Part shown: positions 14,148 to 24,024 of the stretch, in pieces | Layout: each line of letters starts with the position of its first letter | How positions within the stretch are numbered: position 1 is the stretch's first letter | Source of the DNA: a virus | Length of the DNA stretch: 27,436 bases | Virus record (IMG/VR): IMGVR_UViG_3300006921_000112 | Span: 1 to 27,436 of that record | Strand: one strand, 5' to 3' | The notes under the pieces: generated by a model | The model's database searches: none | Seen by the model: the letters and a program-made list of their open reading frames with translations, nothing else | Told to the model about the DNA's origin: nothing | Made by a program: the position numbers and the translations under genes

Positions 14148-15869
14148 ATGTCATTTGAATCCGCAAGAAGAATACTACAGCAGTATCAGCAATCAAATAC
14201 GCAACGCATTTCAGAGTCATTGGACTTTGCCTACAAGGAAGCGTTGACAGCGTATCAATCCGAAGAGAAGGCACGTGAAGCCGCCTTGAAGGTGTTGGAG
14301 AATGAAACAAAAATCTTCAATACATATCTTAAAGAGATACAACGTTCTCGGAGAGATATAATAAAAGGCAACATAGACATTGCAAAACAAAATGCAATCA
14401 ACGCACGAAAAAATCTTGTTGGTCAAGCCGAAGTAGATCGTAAGAATCAAAATGATGAAATCAAACGACAAAACAAGATAGCATTAAATAAGCATAAACA
14501 AGACGAAGCAAACCGAAGGTCAATAGAAAATGCAAGGCGCGATAGAGCAATAGCTAGTAGTGGCGAACCAAGAGGCTTGCAACAAGAAGCAGAGAACTAT
14601 TCGAATAAAAAAGTAAAAATGAGTAATATTGCAAATACACCTTTAACTGATAGTATTACAAATATTGCTACTCTTTTAAAGAGCAAGGTATCTCCAACTC
14701 AGTTGTACATCAAGGGGTTAGTGCCTTTGGTTAACCCTGCACATAGAATGTATACGGTAGCTCCTACGGCTTCCTCTGCGTATGATAAAGACATGACCGA
14801 AGCACTTCCTTTTCGCAAGGCAGATACTGCTCATCATATATTGAATCGATTACAAAAAGATGTTGAAGATTTTGATGAAGACCATCCTAAGTATCAACAA
14901 GTTTATGATTTTCTTTATGAAAAAAATAGTAAAGAAGACACAAAGAATGTAGGTGGTATGTTTTCTGATGTCAAAGATATAACTAGAGATGATGTTGATG
15001 AAGAATATAACAGGCAAATCAATGAATACAAACTAGACAAAGCAGGTACAGGTGGTGGTGGTCGTGGTAGAAGCTATACTCCTACAAGAGCAGGATTAGC
15101 ACCAGACCCAACACCATTAGTTAAGAGAAAGTTCATACCTCATGAAGAGATTGAAGAGGCAGAGGTAGATCTCAACTTGCGTAAACTTGCACAGCCTGTA
15201 TTTGATGCATTGCGCGATCGCAATACTCCGTACGAGTTGACAGAGGCAGAACGTTTTTGGGCAGGAAAAGAAGCGATTGATGCCTACGAAAAGTTGAAGG
15301 AAGTATCGATTAGAAATCCATTGGCTGTTACTAGAGATGAGCAGTTGTTGTTGGATGATTTGGCATTGCAACGTCAGCTAAACATTTATCGACAGAAAGA
15401 AAGGATTGGCAAGATGAATCCTCGGATGGCAAGTCCAGATAGAGTTCGGTCAAGAGCCGCAGACTTGATTGAGCCTACAAAGGTAAAAGAGACACCGCCG
15501 GATTTATCTCCTACGCAACAAAAGTATTTTGCTGTTGAACGAAAAGCCTTAGACCTATCAGAGAAGAGTGATGAAGACATTAGAAATATGGGTACTCCAG
15601 AGCAAGCTGGTTTGAGTATCTACCAAGAAATGTTTGATCAAAAACAAAAACAGTTTCTTCCTGGCAACTCATATGATACAGTTTTATCCAAACTTGAAGA
15701 GAACTTTCAAGGACTTCCTGAAGATTTCTTAAGAGCCAATGCCGCTTTTATAAGTAGAGCAATGGCATTATCAAGAGCGGGCAGTCCTATTTTACTGCCA
15801 GATGGTAAAAAGAATCAGTATTACTTAGATGCTTTAAAGTCTACAGGTCTTTCTCCAAAGGAAAAATAA
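14148..15869 (+). CDS. Internal virion (ejection) protein B
   Basis: The product is 573 aa, highly charged and mostly helical. Residues 1-150 form a coiled coil full of Gln, Arg, Lys and Glu. A Gly-rich spacer (about 300-308, GTGGGGRGR) separates it from a second helical domain (320-573). There is no membrane segment. It lies between the small and the giant internal proteins, the place T7 gp15 holds, so I infer a core or ejectosome tube component that spans the periplasm together with the giant protein. An AGGAAG site precedes the ATG, and the stop overlaps the next start as TAATG at 15867-15871. No enzymatic motif was seen. Confidence 0.72.
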   Translation: MSFESARRILQQYQQSNTQRISESLDFAYKEALTAYQSEEKAREAALKVLENETKIFNTYLKEIQRSRRDIIKGNIDIAKQNAINARKNLVGQAEVDRKNQNDEIKRQNKIALNKHKQDEANRRSIENARRDRAIASSGEPRGLQQEAENYSNKKVKMSNIANTPLTDSITNIATLLKSKVSPTQLYIKGLVPLVNPAHRMYTVAPTASSAYDKDMTEALPFRKADTAHHILNRLQKDVEDFDEDHPKYQQVYDFLYEKNSKEDTKNVGGMFSDVKDITRDDVDEEYNRQINEYKLDKAGTGGGGRGRSYTPTRAGLAPDPTPLVKRKFIPHEEIEEAEVDLNLRKLAQPVFDALRDRNTPYELTEAERFWAGKEAIDAYEKLKEVSIRNPLAVTRDEQLLLDDLALQRQLNIYRQKERIGKMNPRMASPDRVRSRAADLIEPTKVKETPPDLSPTQQKYFAVERKALDLSEKSDEDIRNMGTPEQAGLSIYQEMFDQKQKQFLPGNSYDTVLSKLEENFQGLPEDFLRANAAFISRAMALSRAGSPILLPDGKKNQYYLDALKSTGLSPKEK

Positions 15870-18800
15870 TGGCTGATCCGAAAACATCTCAGGCTGTACA
15901 AGATGCCATTCGTTTATTGGTTGAAAAATACAGAGAGAAACGTATATCATTAGAAGACTATGCAAAGGAACTTCAAGAGCAAACAAAACTTTTGTCATAC
16001 TATCAAGAGATAGAAACATATCCTAAGATAGACATTGCTTCTGAAGAGGAAGACCTTTCGATGCAGGTTCTGGATCAACAGGAAAAACTTGCTGGCGAAT
16101 ATGCCATGCTTGAAGAGGATGATCTTTCTGTCGAAGAAGCTTTTGCTAGAGGTAGAGCAAAAGTTGAAAAAGATTTGTTGCCACAGATGTATACAACATC
16201 AGATTTTGTCGAAAAGATACCTGCAAAAGTAGGTGTCAGTAATGTGCGAGATGCACAACGTGGATTGATAAGAGATCCAGATACAGGTATTTTACGCAAA
16301 GCAAGTAGATATGAGTTGCTGAAAGAGATTCCCTATCGACAGGTATTACAAACAGATTCTACGAAGAGAGAACTGAAAGCAGAACGAGCAAACAAGTATC
16401 AACAAATGTATTCTTCTTTGCGAAAGAAAGGATTTTCAAAAGAAGAATCAAAACAAAAAGTGCAAAATGCCAGAGATGTAGAAGAAGGTTTGTATCCGAT
16501 ACAACTTCAAAAAGATTATGAGATTGAAGGAGAAGATGAAACTGAGGGTCAGTTTTTGATTGAAGGCTTAGAAGATTTTGTAGAGAAACCAAGTAAAGAA
16601 ACGGCAATGGTAGTTGAGTCTCCGACAGCAACAGCCTTGCGATGGTTGAATGTACCTTCTGCTTTGACAGCAACATACCTTGAAGACATTAACAATGTGA
16701 TTGGTGTGATTACAGGTGCGCCAGTATCTACAAGGAAGGATGCAGGATACAAGCCACCAGAAGGACAGTTCAAGAACGAACTTGGTAGCCAGTTCTTAAC
16801 CAATGCTTTGCTTGGACAGGGTATTATTACACAACAACAAGCGCAGTTAAACCCAGCTGACGAAGACTATGATGGCCTGTTTAATATAGCAACACAAGGT
16901 AGTTATGGTTCTATGGGTTTGGGATTGATGGCAGAGTTTGGTGACTTGATGCCTCTTGATGTTGCACTAGGAGCAAAGGCACTAACGGCAGGAGCATTGA
17001 AGTCTACAAAGAGTGTACCTTTGCAGAAGGCAGGTATGGCTGTGGACTCTCCCCTAGAGCCTTTGAGGTACGCAGGTAGCAAAGCAGAAATCAAACGAGC
17101 CATGAAGTCTGTTGATGAAAACATCTCAGTAAAAGATTTAGAGAAAGAAATCGTAAACAATGGTGGTGTATTAAATAGAGGTAGTCTGCGAGACAAAGCA
17201 TCCGAAGCTGTTGGAGATGTCATAGGTGGATACAAAGCAATCAAAGAACACGTAAAGTCTATTCCTAGTAGTATGGGACAAGGAATAAAAAAAGTAACTA
17301 CTGCTGATATAGATGTACCACAATCTACTTTTATAAAAAACTTCTTTGGTAAAGATGGTGTTTTACAAGTTGAACAAATAAACAAAAAGATAAGACAGTT
17401 TGAAAGAAGACTAGCCAGTGTATCTCCTCGTGGAGAGAAGCAGGTTACGGCATTGAATAAAGTAAAAAGTATTGCAGATGATACAGTTGATTCTCTTATA
17501 CTGGGAACAAAACCTGTACGAGAAGGTAGGCAAGTCAATCGAGGTATTAACAGTGCATTGATGACAGAAACAAAAGTATGGGATGATTTAATAAAGGGAG
17601 GAAAGGTTACCGATGACCTTACAAAGGACTGGACACGTGGCCGAATACTTACATTACAATCTGCACGTCAACCTTTAAAAGCCTCAGAGATTATTGAACT
17701 TGGGGAAGTATGGAATAAAGTTACAAATGGTGGCAAGTCTATTGATAGAGGAATAAAACAAAGTTCTTCTACGATTTATCAATCTGTACGAAATAATGTC
17801 AGCGACACTTTGAAGGATAACTTCTTAAAAAATATACCGGATGATTATATTTATGTAACAAAAGATGTGGCTGTACCTTTTAAAAATACACAAGGGCCTT
17901 TGATAAAAAGATATCAAAAGGAGATACAATCTTATTTGCCTTCTTTGGGAGTATTGGACAAACCAAAGGCTATTCGTTTATTACAGTTGGAAAGAAAAAC
18001 AGGTCAATCATTTAGCAAACCAGTGCAACAAAAGTTACTCAAAAGTTTGGAAGGTCCTGTCAATGTATCTTTTAATCCCAGAGAGATACGAGAAATACAA
18101 TCTGTTGTTTCTTCTGAACTAGCTTTGGATTTTATGGGAGGTGTTCGATTACAAGAAGGAACTCTTACAGGCAAGATGGCAGAGTTGACAGGCACTGCTA
18201 GAACATCTTTTATCTCTCCAGAGAGTGGGAAGCTTTCTTCTTTCAACATTCAAACACAAGGTGTTCTTAATGCAGTTCGTTTGCTTACAGAGAATATACC
18301 TGCTGTGCAAGGTGTTTTTGATTGGGTATCTACAGGATGGTTCAATAATAGGTTTGGTTCGTTGTCTCCTACAATCAGTAGATTTAACAAAAGCCAACAG
18401 GATGCATCACGACTTGCTGTAGACCAAGTTACAAAACGTTTGTCTCAAACAGGGACTCAAGACCCAACAGTTTCTTTCAATAATAATCTTGAATACTACA
18501 ATCAAATGGGTATTGAGAATAGAAAAGTAAAGCTGGAGTCTACAAAGATTCGTTCTTCCGATGAGATTGCAGACATAGACCCATTGGCGCGATCTGAGTT
18601 TGTGGGCAAAGTAGATTATAAAAGTTTGTATAGACCTGTTGAGGAAGTAAAGAAAAAATCACAAGTACAAAAACAAAAAGTTTTATCTCAAGAATCACAA
18701 AAGATACAGCAAAGATTTGAACAAAGAGTACAAACTGCTGAGGATAGATTGATAAGTCTTTTTGAAAAAGATTTGGAAAGAATAAATAGAAAATACAACA

Positions 18801-21800
18801 GAAAAAAAATAGAACTTGGTTTACGAAAACAAAAACTTTCTTCTGATAAAACTCAAAAGAGTAAAACAAAACAAGATCGAATCACTTATACAACAGGATT
18901 TTTAAAACAAGAAGCACTTGCAGAAGTCGCAAAACATAAAAAGATGTACACAGAAACTCGTGCATTATTAGATGAGGCAACCAAACAAGAGCGCAGTTTT
19001 ATGTATGATAAAGTTGGAGAGATTGTTGATGGTAAAAAACTTCAAACTCTTCAGACAAAAACAGATCAGAAAATACAAAAACTCCAAGAAGCAATAGAAC
19101 AACGCATTGAAAAACTAGAGATAAAGGAAGTAGAAAAAAGTGCAACAGTAGCAAAGAACAGAAGATTACAGGCTGTGTCAGATAAATATGGACGAGACAA
19201 CGTAGAATCTTTTATGCAACAACAAGGTATTGGAAACACATATGAGGATTTAATCAACAACATTGAGTTCTTGGAAACCAATATGGAGGTTGCTGTTGAT
19301 CAGATATATCGAATGGATACTTGGAAGAAAGTTGTTGATAGATTTTTTACTGCTCCTGCTGGTACAAAAGAGACAGCAAAGGTAAACCTAAAATATAAGT
19401 GGATTGATAGAATCGAAGACATTGTTCGCATTGATAAAACGAAACCATATTGGATGCCTAATAATATACGTCCTTTGACGATTGAAGATTTTAAGGATGT
19501 GATTGCAAAACTACGTGAGATTGATAAAAGTTTAGAGAACTATGGCTTGACTACCATGAGGTTACCATTCGTCAAACAAAAGGAAATGTATACTCTTCCT
19601 TTGATTGAGCATATGATTAAAACGCAACGCACATCTAATATGTCTAGAGCAATAGATGATTTTATGAGAGAAGATGGTGAGATTTTTATCAATATGCAAA
19701 GAGATACGAATCAAACTTTGGGTTTAGAAAATACAAAAGCTGTATCAGAACAGATTACATTTCGTATAAAACAGATAACAACTATGGCTGTCCGAAACGG
19801 GTTGGTTGGCGAAGATGTTGTAAACACATTGCTTCATCAAATAAGAGAAACTCTTTTTGATGGAATGATGAAAGATGTATGGGCTTCTTCCGGTAGAAAT
19901 ATACAAGAAGGATTTTTAAATGCATACCTGCGGAAGATGGTAGAGGATAATACAACTGTTGTACGTGACATGGATGATTTTTTATCATCTTTGTATAGTG
20001 GGCCAAATCCTTTGTTAAAAAGCAACACTTGGAAAAATGTAGAAGCACAGGTTGATAAAGTAGTTGCACAACTAGAAGAAGATTTATCAACATTGCAGTT
20101 AACAACAAAAGAACAGAAAACTATAGACTACACAAAAGAACTTTTGTCTGAGTTAAAAAACTCAATGGGAACAGAATACACAAATGCTTTGCTTGTAAGA
20201 ACAGATGGAGTTTATGATGGAGTATTCTCTAGACAGCTACAAAGTTTAAATGATTATATGTCTCGGTATGGCATAGACCCCAATGTAGCAATGAAAAATA
20301 TAAAAGAACTCAGTCCTCGTTTTGAGTACATGGGAAGCAAGAATGTAGGTTTGATTTATGGGAACATAGAAGCATCAAAGATTGAAAAACTTATTGAACT
20401 TGCTTCCGATTCTGCCAGCTCAAAGTTGATGAATGATTTAATACAAACGTCTGCGAATCGTACACTACCATCTATGAGTGCCACGTATTTAAAAGATTAT
20501 GCAGGTTCAGCGGCAAATGCAACGAGAAGATGGGCAATCTCTACAATGTTGGGTGGGGCAATCACTGTGCCCAGCATGAGGTTTTTTACGATCAACCGAT
20601 TGACTGCTCCTATTATTATGATGGCTACTCTTGGCGATAAGATGAAGGTTAGCAGTATGGCACAAGCGACAGGTCTTGCTGTTACAGGTGGTCTGTTGTC
20701 TTCAAAGCGATTGCCTTTGCTATCAAAAATCAAGAGCAATCGATACATGTTTGCTCCAGATGATGAGATTATATTAACCACAGCCGATGGGGCAATCAGA
20801 GATTTTACAGCAAAAGAGTTGCGTACAATCTCGGAAGAACAGGGGGTTCTATATAGTAGAGCGGATTCAGATTTTTATGATACACAGTTTACCAAGTTGT
20901 TGATTGATAGTGGTATGACTGTAGATGGTCTTGGTCGATATACACAAGCAACTAAAAATAAAATACTACTTAAACTTTTGGGGCCAGAACGTGCGAAGAT
21001 TCCACAAAAGATTACAAATAAAGTATTAGATAATCTTGCACCTGGAAGAAACAATATATGGAATGAGTTTGCAAAGTTTCAAGATACAGAGATGAGGAGA
21101 TTTGTTTTTATCGATTCGTTGAAACAGGGCAAAACGATTGATGAGTCTGTAAGTTTAGCGAAACGAAGCATGTTGGACTACTCTTCGTTGTCAGATGTTG
21201 AACGTCAACATCTAAGCAAAGCGATTTACTTTTATTCTTTCATGCGTACGATGGGAGCAGAGACAATCAACAGTGTATACCGCAGTGTCAAAGCAGGGAA
21301 GATGAACACTGCTCTACGTTCAATGAGCATGATTGATAGGTATTATCGACAAACGGACAAGGACTATTCTTCTTGGGATAGCTTGATGCGTAGCAGATTG
21401 TATCAAGAATATATCGGTACAATAGATGGACACAAAATATATGCAGGTGGCGCACCCAATCCTATGATGCAAGGGTTTGAGTTTATGGCAATGGCTGGTT
21501 TGTATATGTTAGATTCCGTCAATACAGATAAGACTACAGCAGAACTTGAGTATAATCTTTGGTCTTCTTTTGCAGACATAGGAGCAACAGCAAGTACTAC
21601 TATAGCTGAAGGCAGTCCGTTTGGTGGGCTTGCTTTAGAGTGGTATAAACAGAATGACCCTTTCTTGACGAAACGTCCAACACCTTTTCCGAGCGAGTTA
21701 ATCGACAGGGCAGAGGAAGCTGGCTATCTAGATGAACTGGTAAATACATATGGATTGGTAAAGAGATCAAGAACTCCTGGCAGACCATTAAGCAAGGAAG

Positions 21801-22204
21801 GGGATTATTATGATTTCCCAACTACAGAACGTGGTAAAAGTTCATATCGAATGTATGTTTTGCATCGCATGATTGGACTTACAGCGTTTGCTATACCTGC
21901 ATATGCAATGGGATATACTGGCGCACAAACCAGAGGAATAAAGGATATGTGGAGGGCAAGGATGTTTGCAAAACCAGACATGACAGTGCCTTCCCCAACA
22001 GGAGAGGGCACAATCCGCATTCCAACGGCTTCTCCATTTTTAAAAACTTTGTCCAGTAATGAAATGGATGCTGCATTTTATCATTATTATATGGGTTTAT
22101 ATACACCCAATAGAGCCAGACCGTTAAGTGAAACAAGAGCATATCAACTAAAGTCAATGTTGTTTCAGATAAATAAAGCTCAAGATAGATTAGGGTCAGA
22201 TTGA
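15869..22204 (+). CDS. Giant internal virion (ejection) protein, 2111 aa
   Basis: This gene takes nearly a quarter of the window. T7 gp16, the nearest functional analogue by position, has about 1318 aa; N4 virion RNA polymerase has about 3500. Visible parts are an acidic helical N-terminus (1-150), a Gly-rich segment with GSYGSMGLGLMAEFGD (about 345-360), and a long Lys/Glu/Gln coiled coil (about 917-1110). Two hydrophobic stretches (about 1555-1615 and 2000-2020) could enter the host membrane. A C-terminal block SLAKRSMLDYSSLSDVERQH then FYSFMRTMG (about 1764-1795) is a signature seen in many giant phage virion proteins. I found no transglycosylase Glu motif and no T7-like polymerase motifs. 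The likely role is lining the ejection conduit through the cell envelope. It is open throughout without frameshift. Confidence 0.78.
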   Translation: MADPKTSQAVQDAIRLLVEKYREKRISLEDYAKELQEQTKLLSYYQEIETYPKIDIASEEEDLSMQVLDQQEKLAGEYAMLEEDDLSVEEAFARGRAKVEKDLLPQMYTTSDFVEKIPAKVGVSNVRDAQRGLIRDPDTGILRKASRYELLKEIPYRQVLQTDSTKRELKAERANKYQQMYSSLRKKGFSKEESKQKVQNARDVEEGLYPIQLQKDYEIEGEDETEGQFLIEGLEDFVEKPSKETAMVVESPTATALRWLNVPSALTATYLEDINNVIGVITGAPVSTRKDAGYKPPEGQFKNELGSQFLTNALLGQGIITQQQAQLNPADEDYDGLFNIATQGSYGSMGLGLMAEFGDLMPLDVALGAKALTAGALKSTKSVPLQKAGMAVDSPLEPLRYAGSKAEIKRAMKSVDENISVKDLEKEIVNNGGVLNRGSLRDKASEAVGDVIGGYKAIKEHVKSIPSSMGQGIKKVTTADIDVPQSTFIKNFFGKDGVLQVEQINKKIRQFERRLASVSPRGEKQVTALNKVKSIADDTVDSLILGTKPVREGRQVNRGINSALMTETKVWDDLIKGGKVTDDLTKDWTRGRILTLQSARQPLKASEIIELGEVWNKVTNGGKSIDRGIKQSSSTIYQSVRNNVSDTLKDNFLKNIPDDYIYVTKDVAVPFKNTQGPLIKRYQKEIQSYLPSLGVLDKPKAIRLLQLERKTGQSFSKPVQQKLLKSLEGPVNVSFNPREIREIQSVVSSELALDFMGGVRLQEGTLTGKMAELTGTARTSFISPESGKLSSFNIQTQGVLNAVRLLTENIPAVQGVFDWVSTGWFNNRFGSLSPTISRFNKSQQDASRLAVDQVTKRLSQTGTQDPTVSFNNNLEYYNQMGIENRKVKLESTKIRSSDEIADIDPLARSEFVGKVDYKSLYRPVEEVKKKSQVQKQKVLSQESQKIQQRFEQRVQTAEDRLISLFEKDLERINRKYNRKKIELGLRKQKLSSDKTQKSKTKQDRITYTTGFLKQEALAEVAKHKKMYTETRALLDEATKQERSFMYDKVGEIVDGKKLQTLQTKTDQKIQKLQEAIEQRIEKLEIKEVEKSATVAKNRRLQAVSDKYGRDNVESFMQQQGIGNTYEDLINNIEFLETNMEVAVDQIYRMDTWKKVVDRFFTAPAGTKETAKVNLKYKWIDRIEDIVRIDKTKPYWMPNNIRPLTIEDFKDVIAKLREIDKSLENYGLTTMRLPFVKQKEMYTLPLIEHMIKTQRTSNMSRAIDDFMREDGEIFINMQRDTNQTLGLENTKAVSEQITFRIKQITTMAVRNGLVGEDVVNTLLHQIRETLFDGMMKDVWASSGRNIQEGFLNAYLRKMVEDNTTVVRDMDDFLSSLYSGPNPLLKSNTWKNVEAQVDKVVAQLEEDLSTLQLTTKEQKTIDYTKELLSELKNSMGTEYTNALLVRTDGVYDGVFSRQLQSLNDYMSRYGIDPNVAMKNIKELSPRFEYMGSKNVGLIYGNIEASKIEKLIELASDSASSKLMNDLIQTSANRTLPSMSATYLKDYAGSAANATRRWAISTMLGGAITVPSMRFFTINRLTAPIIMMATLGDKMKVSSMAQATGLAVTGGLLSSKRLPLLSKIKSNRYMFAPDDEIILTTADGAIRDFTAKELRTISEEQGVLYSRADSDFYDTQFTKLLIDSGMTVDGLGRYTQATKNKILLKLLGPERAKIPQKITNKVLDNLAPGRNNIWNEFAKFQDTEMRRFVFIDSLKQGKTIDESVSLAKRSMLDYSSLSDVERQHLSKAIYFYSFMRTMGAETINSVYRSVKAGKMNTALRSMSMIDRYYRQTDKDYSSWDSLMRSRLYQEYIGTIDGHKIYAGGAPNPMMQGFEFMAMAGLYMLDSVNTDKTTAELEYNLWSSFADIGATASTTIAEGSPFGGLALEWYKQNDPFLTKRPTPFPSELIDRAEEAGYLDELVNTYGLVKRSRTPGRPLSKEGDYYDFPTTERGKSSYRMYVLHRMIGLTAFAIPAYAMGYTGAQTRGIKDMWRARMFAKPDMTVPSPTGEGTIRIPTASPFLKTLSSNEMDAAFYHYYMGLYTPNRARPLSETRAYQLKSMLFQINKAQDRLGSD

Positions 22205-22584
22205 TGGAACATTATAATATCACAGAGCAGTACGACACAGCAGTCACAACGAGTTTTGTAGGGTTTCCTATACAGCCAAGTGAACGTCAGAAGAGATCGT
22301 ACCCAACATTTTATGGAACACTATCTGCATTGACAATACATGGTGATACATTGTCTGGTACAAATAGTTTAACTGTACGAATCTCTGAGGATAGCGAGGG
22401 AGATAGAATGATACTTGGAGATACACAGGTAGGATTGTCTGTGGGAATCACAACTCCAACAATGACCTCATCCATTATAAAAATAGAGATTGATGTTGCT
22501 GATTCATGGCCCAGTAAAATCTGGATAAAAACAGACACAGGTACTCTGAACATTCGACAAGTCAAGTTAACTTGGAGAGTGTAA
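22204..22584 (+). CDS. Small beta-sandwich virion protein
   Basis: The product is 126 aa and all-beta by pattern: LTVRISEDSEGDRMILGDTQ (about 57-76), a GITTP turn, then strands ending in KIWIKTDTGTLNIRQVKLTW (about 105-124). I have seen this signature (ISxDxxGD, KTDxGT, LTW at the end) in small virion proteins of marine podoviruses and prophages; its function is not established as far as I know. The ATG is in a TGATG overlap with the giant protein's stop. A TTG three bases earlier is the alternative start. Its position between the ejection proteins and the fibres suggests an adaptor or tail-tip component. Confidence 0.7.
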   Translation: MEHYNITEQYDTAVTTSFVGFPIQPSERQKRSYPTFYGTLSALTIHGDTLSGTNSLTVRISEDSEGDRMILGDTQVGLSVGITTPTMTSSIIKIEIDVADSWPSKIWIKTDTGTLNIRQVKLTWRV

Positions 22585-22862
22585 TGTCTATACTCCCATC
22601 GAATGTTGATGCATTTAATAGTAGTAGTGGTGGAGCGTTTGGTTCGACTTCTATTGAATCAGATCTGAGTACACAAATCAATGGTGTTCGACAGACTTTT
22701 GTGACTCCTCTAGCGTATCATACATCAACATTGGTGATATATTACAATGGAGTGAGACAAAGAACAGGGGTGGAAATCACTGTAGTCGATGCTCGTACCT
22801 TCACAACTAACTTTATACCTGCTTCTGGAACTGTTCTGGTTGCAGTGTACCAACCTTTATAG
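22584..22862 (+). CDS. Short fibre-domain protein
   Basis: The product is 92 aa. It has a short N-terminal part (1-30) and a compact beta domain (about 32-92) with TFVTPLAYHTSTLVIYYNGV, then GVEITVVDARTFTTNF and a final GTVLVAVYQPL. The same strand pattern (x-F-x-x-x, vYxNGv, xItf, p-x-G-x-xlxVxY) recurs at the C-terminus of the next protein (about residues 213-288), so the two share a module. In fibres such modules are typically C-terminal domains. This gene is essentially the module alone and might be an extra tip or a chaperone-like subunit. The start overlaps the previous stop (TAATG) with GGAGAG upstream. Confidence 0.7.
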   Translation: MSILPSNVDAFNSSSGGAFGSTSIESDLSTQINGVRQTFVTPLAYHTSTLVIYYNGVRQRTGVEITVVDARTFTTNFIPASGTVLVAVYQPL

Positions 22863-22870
22863 GAGATAGC

Positions 22871-23737
22871 ATGGCTATACAACTAGTAAGAGATCAGTTA
22901 ATCGATTCGATTATCAATGTAAATAAAATAGACAACAGTGCAGTATCGTTTGTAAAACTAGATGGCGCAGATATTGAAACTTCCCTTGCCGGTGGAGTAT
23001 CTAAACTTGCAACAGCGGCCGCGATTAAAACTTATGTTGACGGACAACTTCCCGATCAGTTTTCTGGTGGAAACGGTATCCAGATTGATGCTTCTGGAGA
23101 TCCAGATGTAATCAATGTTGATCTTGCTACCAATCCTGGTATGCAGTTTACTTCTGCCAAACTGGATTTGAAACTTAAGAGTGAATCCGGTGGTAGCCTT
23201 ACCAAAGATGCGAATGGTTTGTACATTGCTGATAGTGCAATCTCCAATGCAAAACTTGCTACATCTACCATTAGTGGTATTGCTCTTGGAGCAAACCTTG
23301 CTGACCTTACAGCAGGTAATGGTTTGTCAATGTCAGCATACAACGGTGGTACTGCTCGCGTTATTGATATGTCTCTTGATGGTGCTACACTATCAAAAAG
23401 TAATGCTGGACTTAAGGTTGCTGATCTACAAATCGGAACTCAACAGCTTTCAAACTCTAGTGTTACTGCTGAAAAAATGGCAATCTTTCCAACTGTAGAT
23501 GCGTTGACTCCCAACGGAATCCTTACACAGTTTGACCTTACAAAGACTATGTCTGTTGGATATACCAGCTGTCTTGTTTTCCGTAATGGTGTTGCTTTGG
23601 AACAAGTTGCTTCTTCTCCAAGCGGAACTGATCAGTATGTAATCAATCGTACAGCAGGAACTGGTGGAAAATCTCAGATTGAGTTTGGTTCTGCTGTTTC
23701 GAATGGTGAATCACTACGTGTATTCTACATTGCATAG
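22871..23737 (+). CDS. Fibre protein (tail or head fibre)
   Basis: The product is 288 aa. Residues 1-65 contain FVKLDGADIETSL and a helix with AIKTYVDGQL, as at the base of trimeric phage fibres. Residues 66-200 are quasi-repeats of short strands and turns (GGNGIQIDASG; GLYIADSAISNAKLATSTI; AGLKVADLQIGTQQL), typical of a fibrous shaft. Residues 213-288 form the beta module also found in the preceding gene. The GGAG site is strong, and codon use leans to CTT, GCT and CGT like the capsid gene. A strong terminator follows. It is probably an abundant virion fibre. Whether it is a receptor-binding tail fibre or a head fibre cannot be told. Confidence 0.78.
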   Translation: MAIQLVRDQLIDSIINVNKIDNSAVSFVKLDGADIETSLAGGVSKLATAAAIKTYVDGQLPDQFSGGNGIQIDASGDPDVINVDLATNPGMQFTSAKLDLKLKSESGGSLTKDANGLYIADSAISNAKLATSTISGIALGANLADLTAGNGLSMSAYNGGTARVIDMSLDGATLSKSNAGLKVADLQIGTQQLSNSSVTAEKMAIFPTVDALTPNGILTQFDLTKTMSVGYTSCLVFRNGVALEQVASSPSGTDQYVINRTAGTGGKSQIEFGSAVSNGESLRVFYIA

Positions 23738-23745
23738 ATAAACAC

Positions 23746-23777
23746 AACCCCTCTATGTTTATAGAGGGGTTTTTTTT
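23746..23777 (+). terminator. Strong intrinsic terminator before the lysis genes
   Basis: An 11-bp stem (23746-23756 with 23761-23771, core CCCCTCTAT/ATAGAGGGG) with a 4-base loop runs into eight T (23770-23777). The next start codon is at 23788, and its TTGGAG ribosome site begins inside the U-run. Lysis genes must therefore be reached by read-through or antitermination. Confidence 0.92.
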
Positions 23778-23787
23778 GGAGTTTACA

Positions 23788-24024
23788 ATGACAAAAGAAG
23801 AATGGATGAGACATATCTTAGGACAAGGTGGAGCATTAACGATTGCCTGTGCTGCTCTTTGGTATATTTCTCAGTTATATGTTGATCAAATAAATGTTAT
23901 GATGCAACGGTGTGATAGTGATAGAGTAATGTATCAAGACCACATGGAAAAACTATCAGTAAAACTGGAAGACATCAGCAGAGATGTGAGAGATATTAAG
24001 GATGCCCAAGAAGTCAATAAATAA
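23788..24024 (+). CDS. Small single-span membrane protein, holin or spanin candidate
   Basis: The product is 78 aa. One hydrophobic segment spans about 14-32 (GGALTIACAALWYISQLYV), followed by a charged helix (45-75) with heptad-like spacing. This fits either a small holin or an Rz-like inner-membrane spanin with a periplasmic coiled coil. An upstream ATG at 23755 lies inside the terminator stem and is rejected; ATG 23788 has TTGGAG ten bases upstream. It is the first gene of the block that ends with the amidase, which supports a lysis role. No outer-membrane spanin partner with a lipobox was found nearby. Confidence 0.7.
   Translation: MTKEEWMRHILGQGGALTIACAALWYISQLYVDQINVMMQRCDSDRVMYQDHMEKLSVKLEDISRDVRDIKDAQEVNK

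Noticed and set aside
16903-17538. 211-aa minus-strand frame inside the giant protein gene
   Set aside because: It lies wholly antisense within a continuous 2111-codon frame and is hydrophobic, Ser/Pro-rich, as expected of shadow frames.
15869-22204. Virion RNA polymerase of the N4 type in the giant protein
   Set aside because: I could not find the T7-like polymerase motifs with their catalytic Asp, Lys and Tyr pattern. A profile search would settle it.
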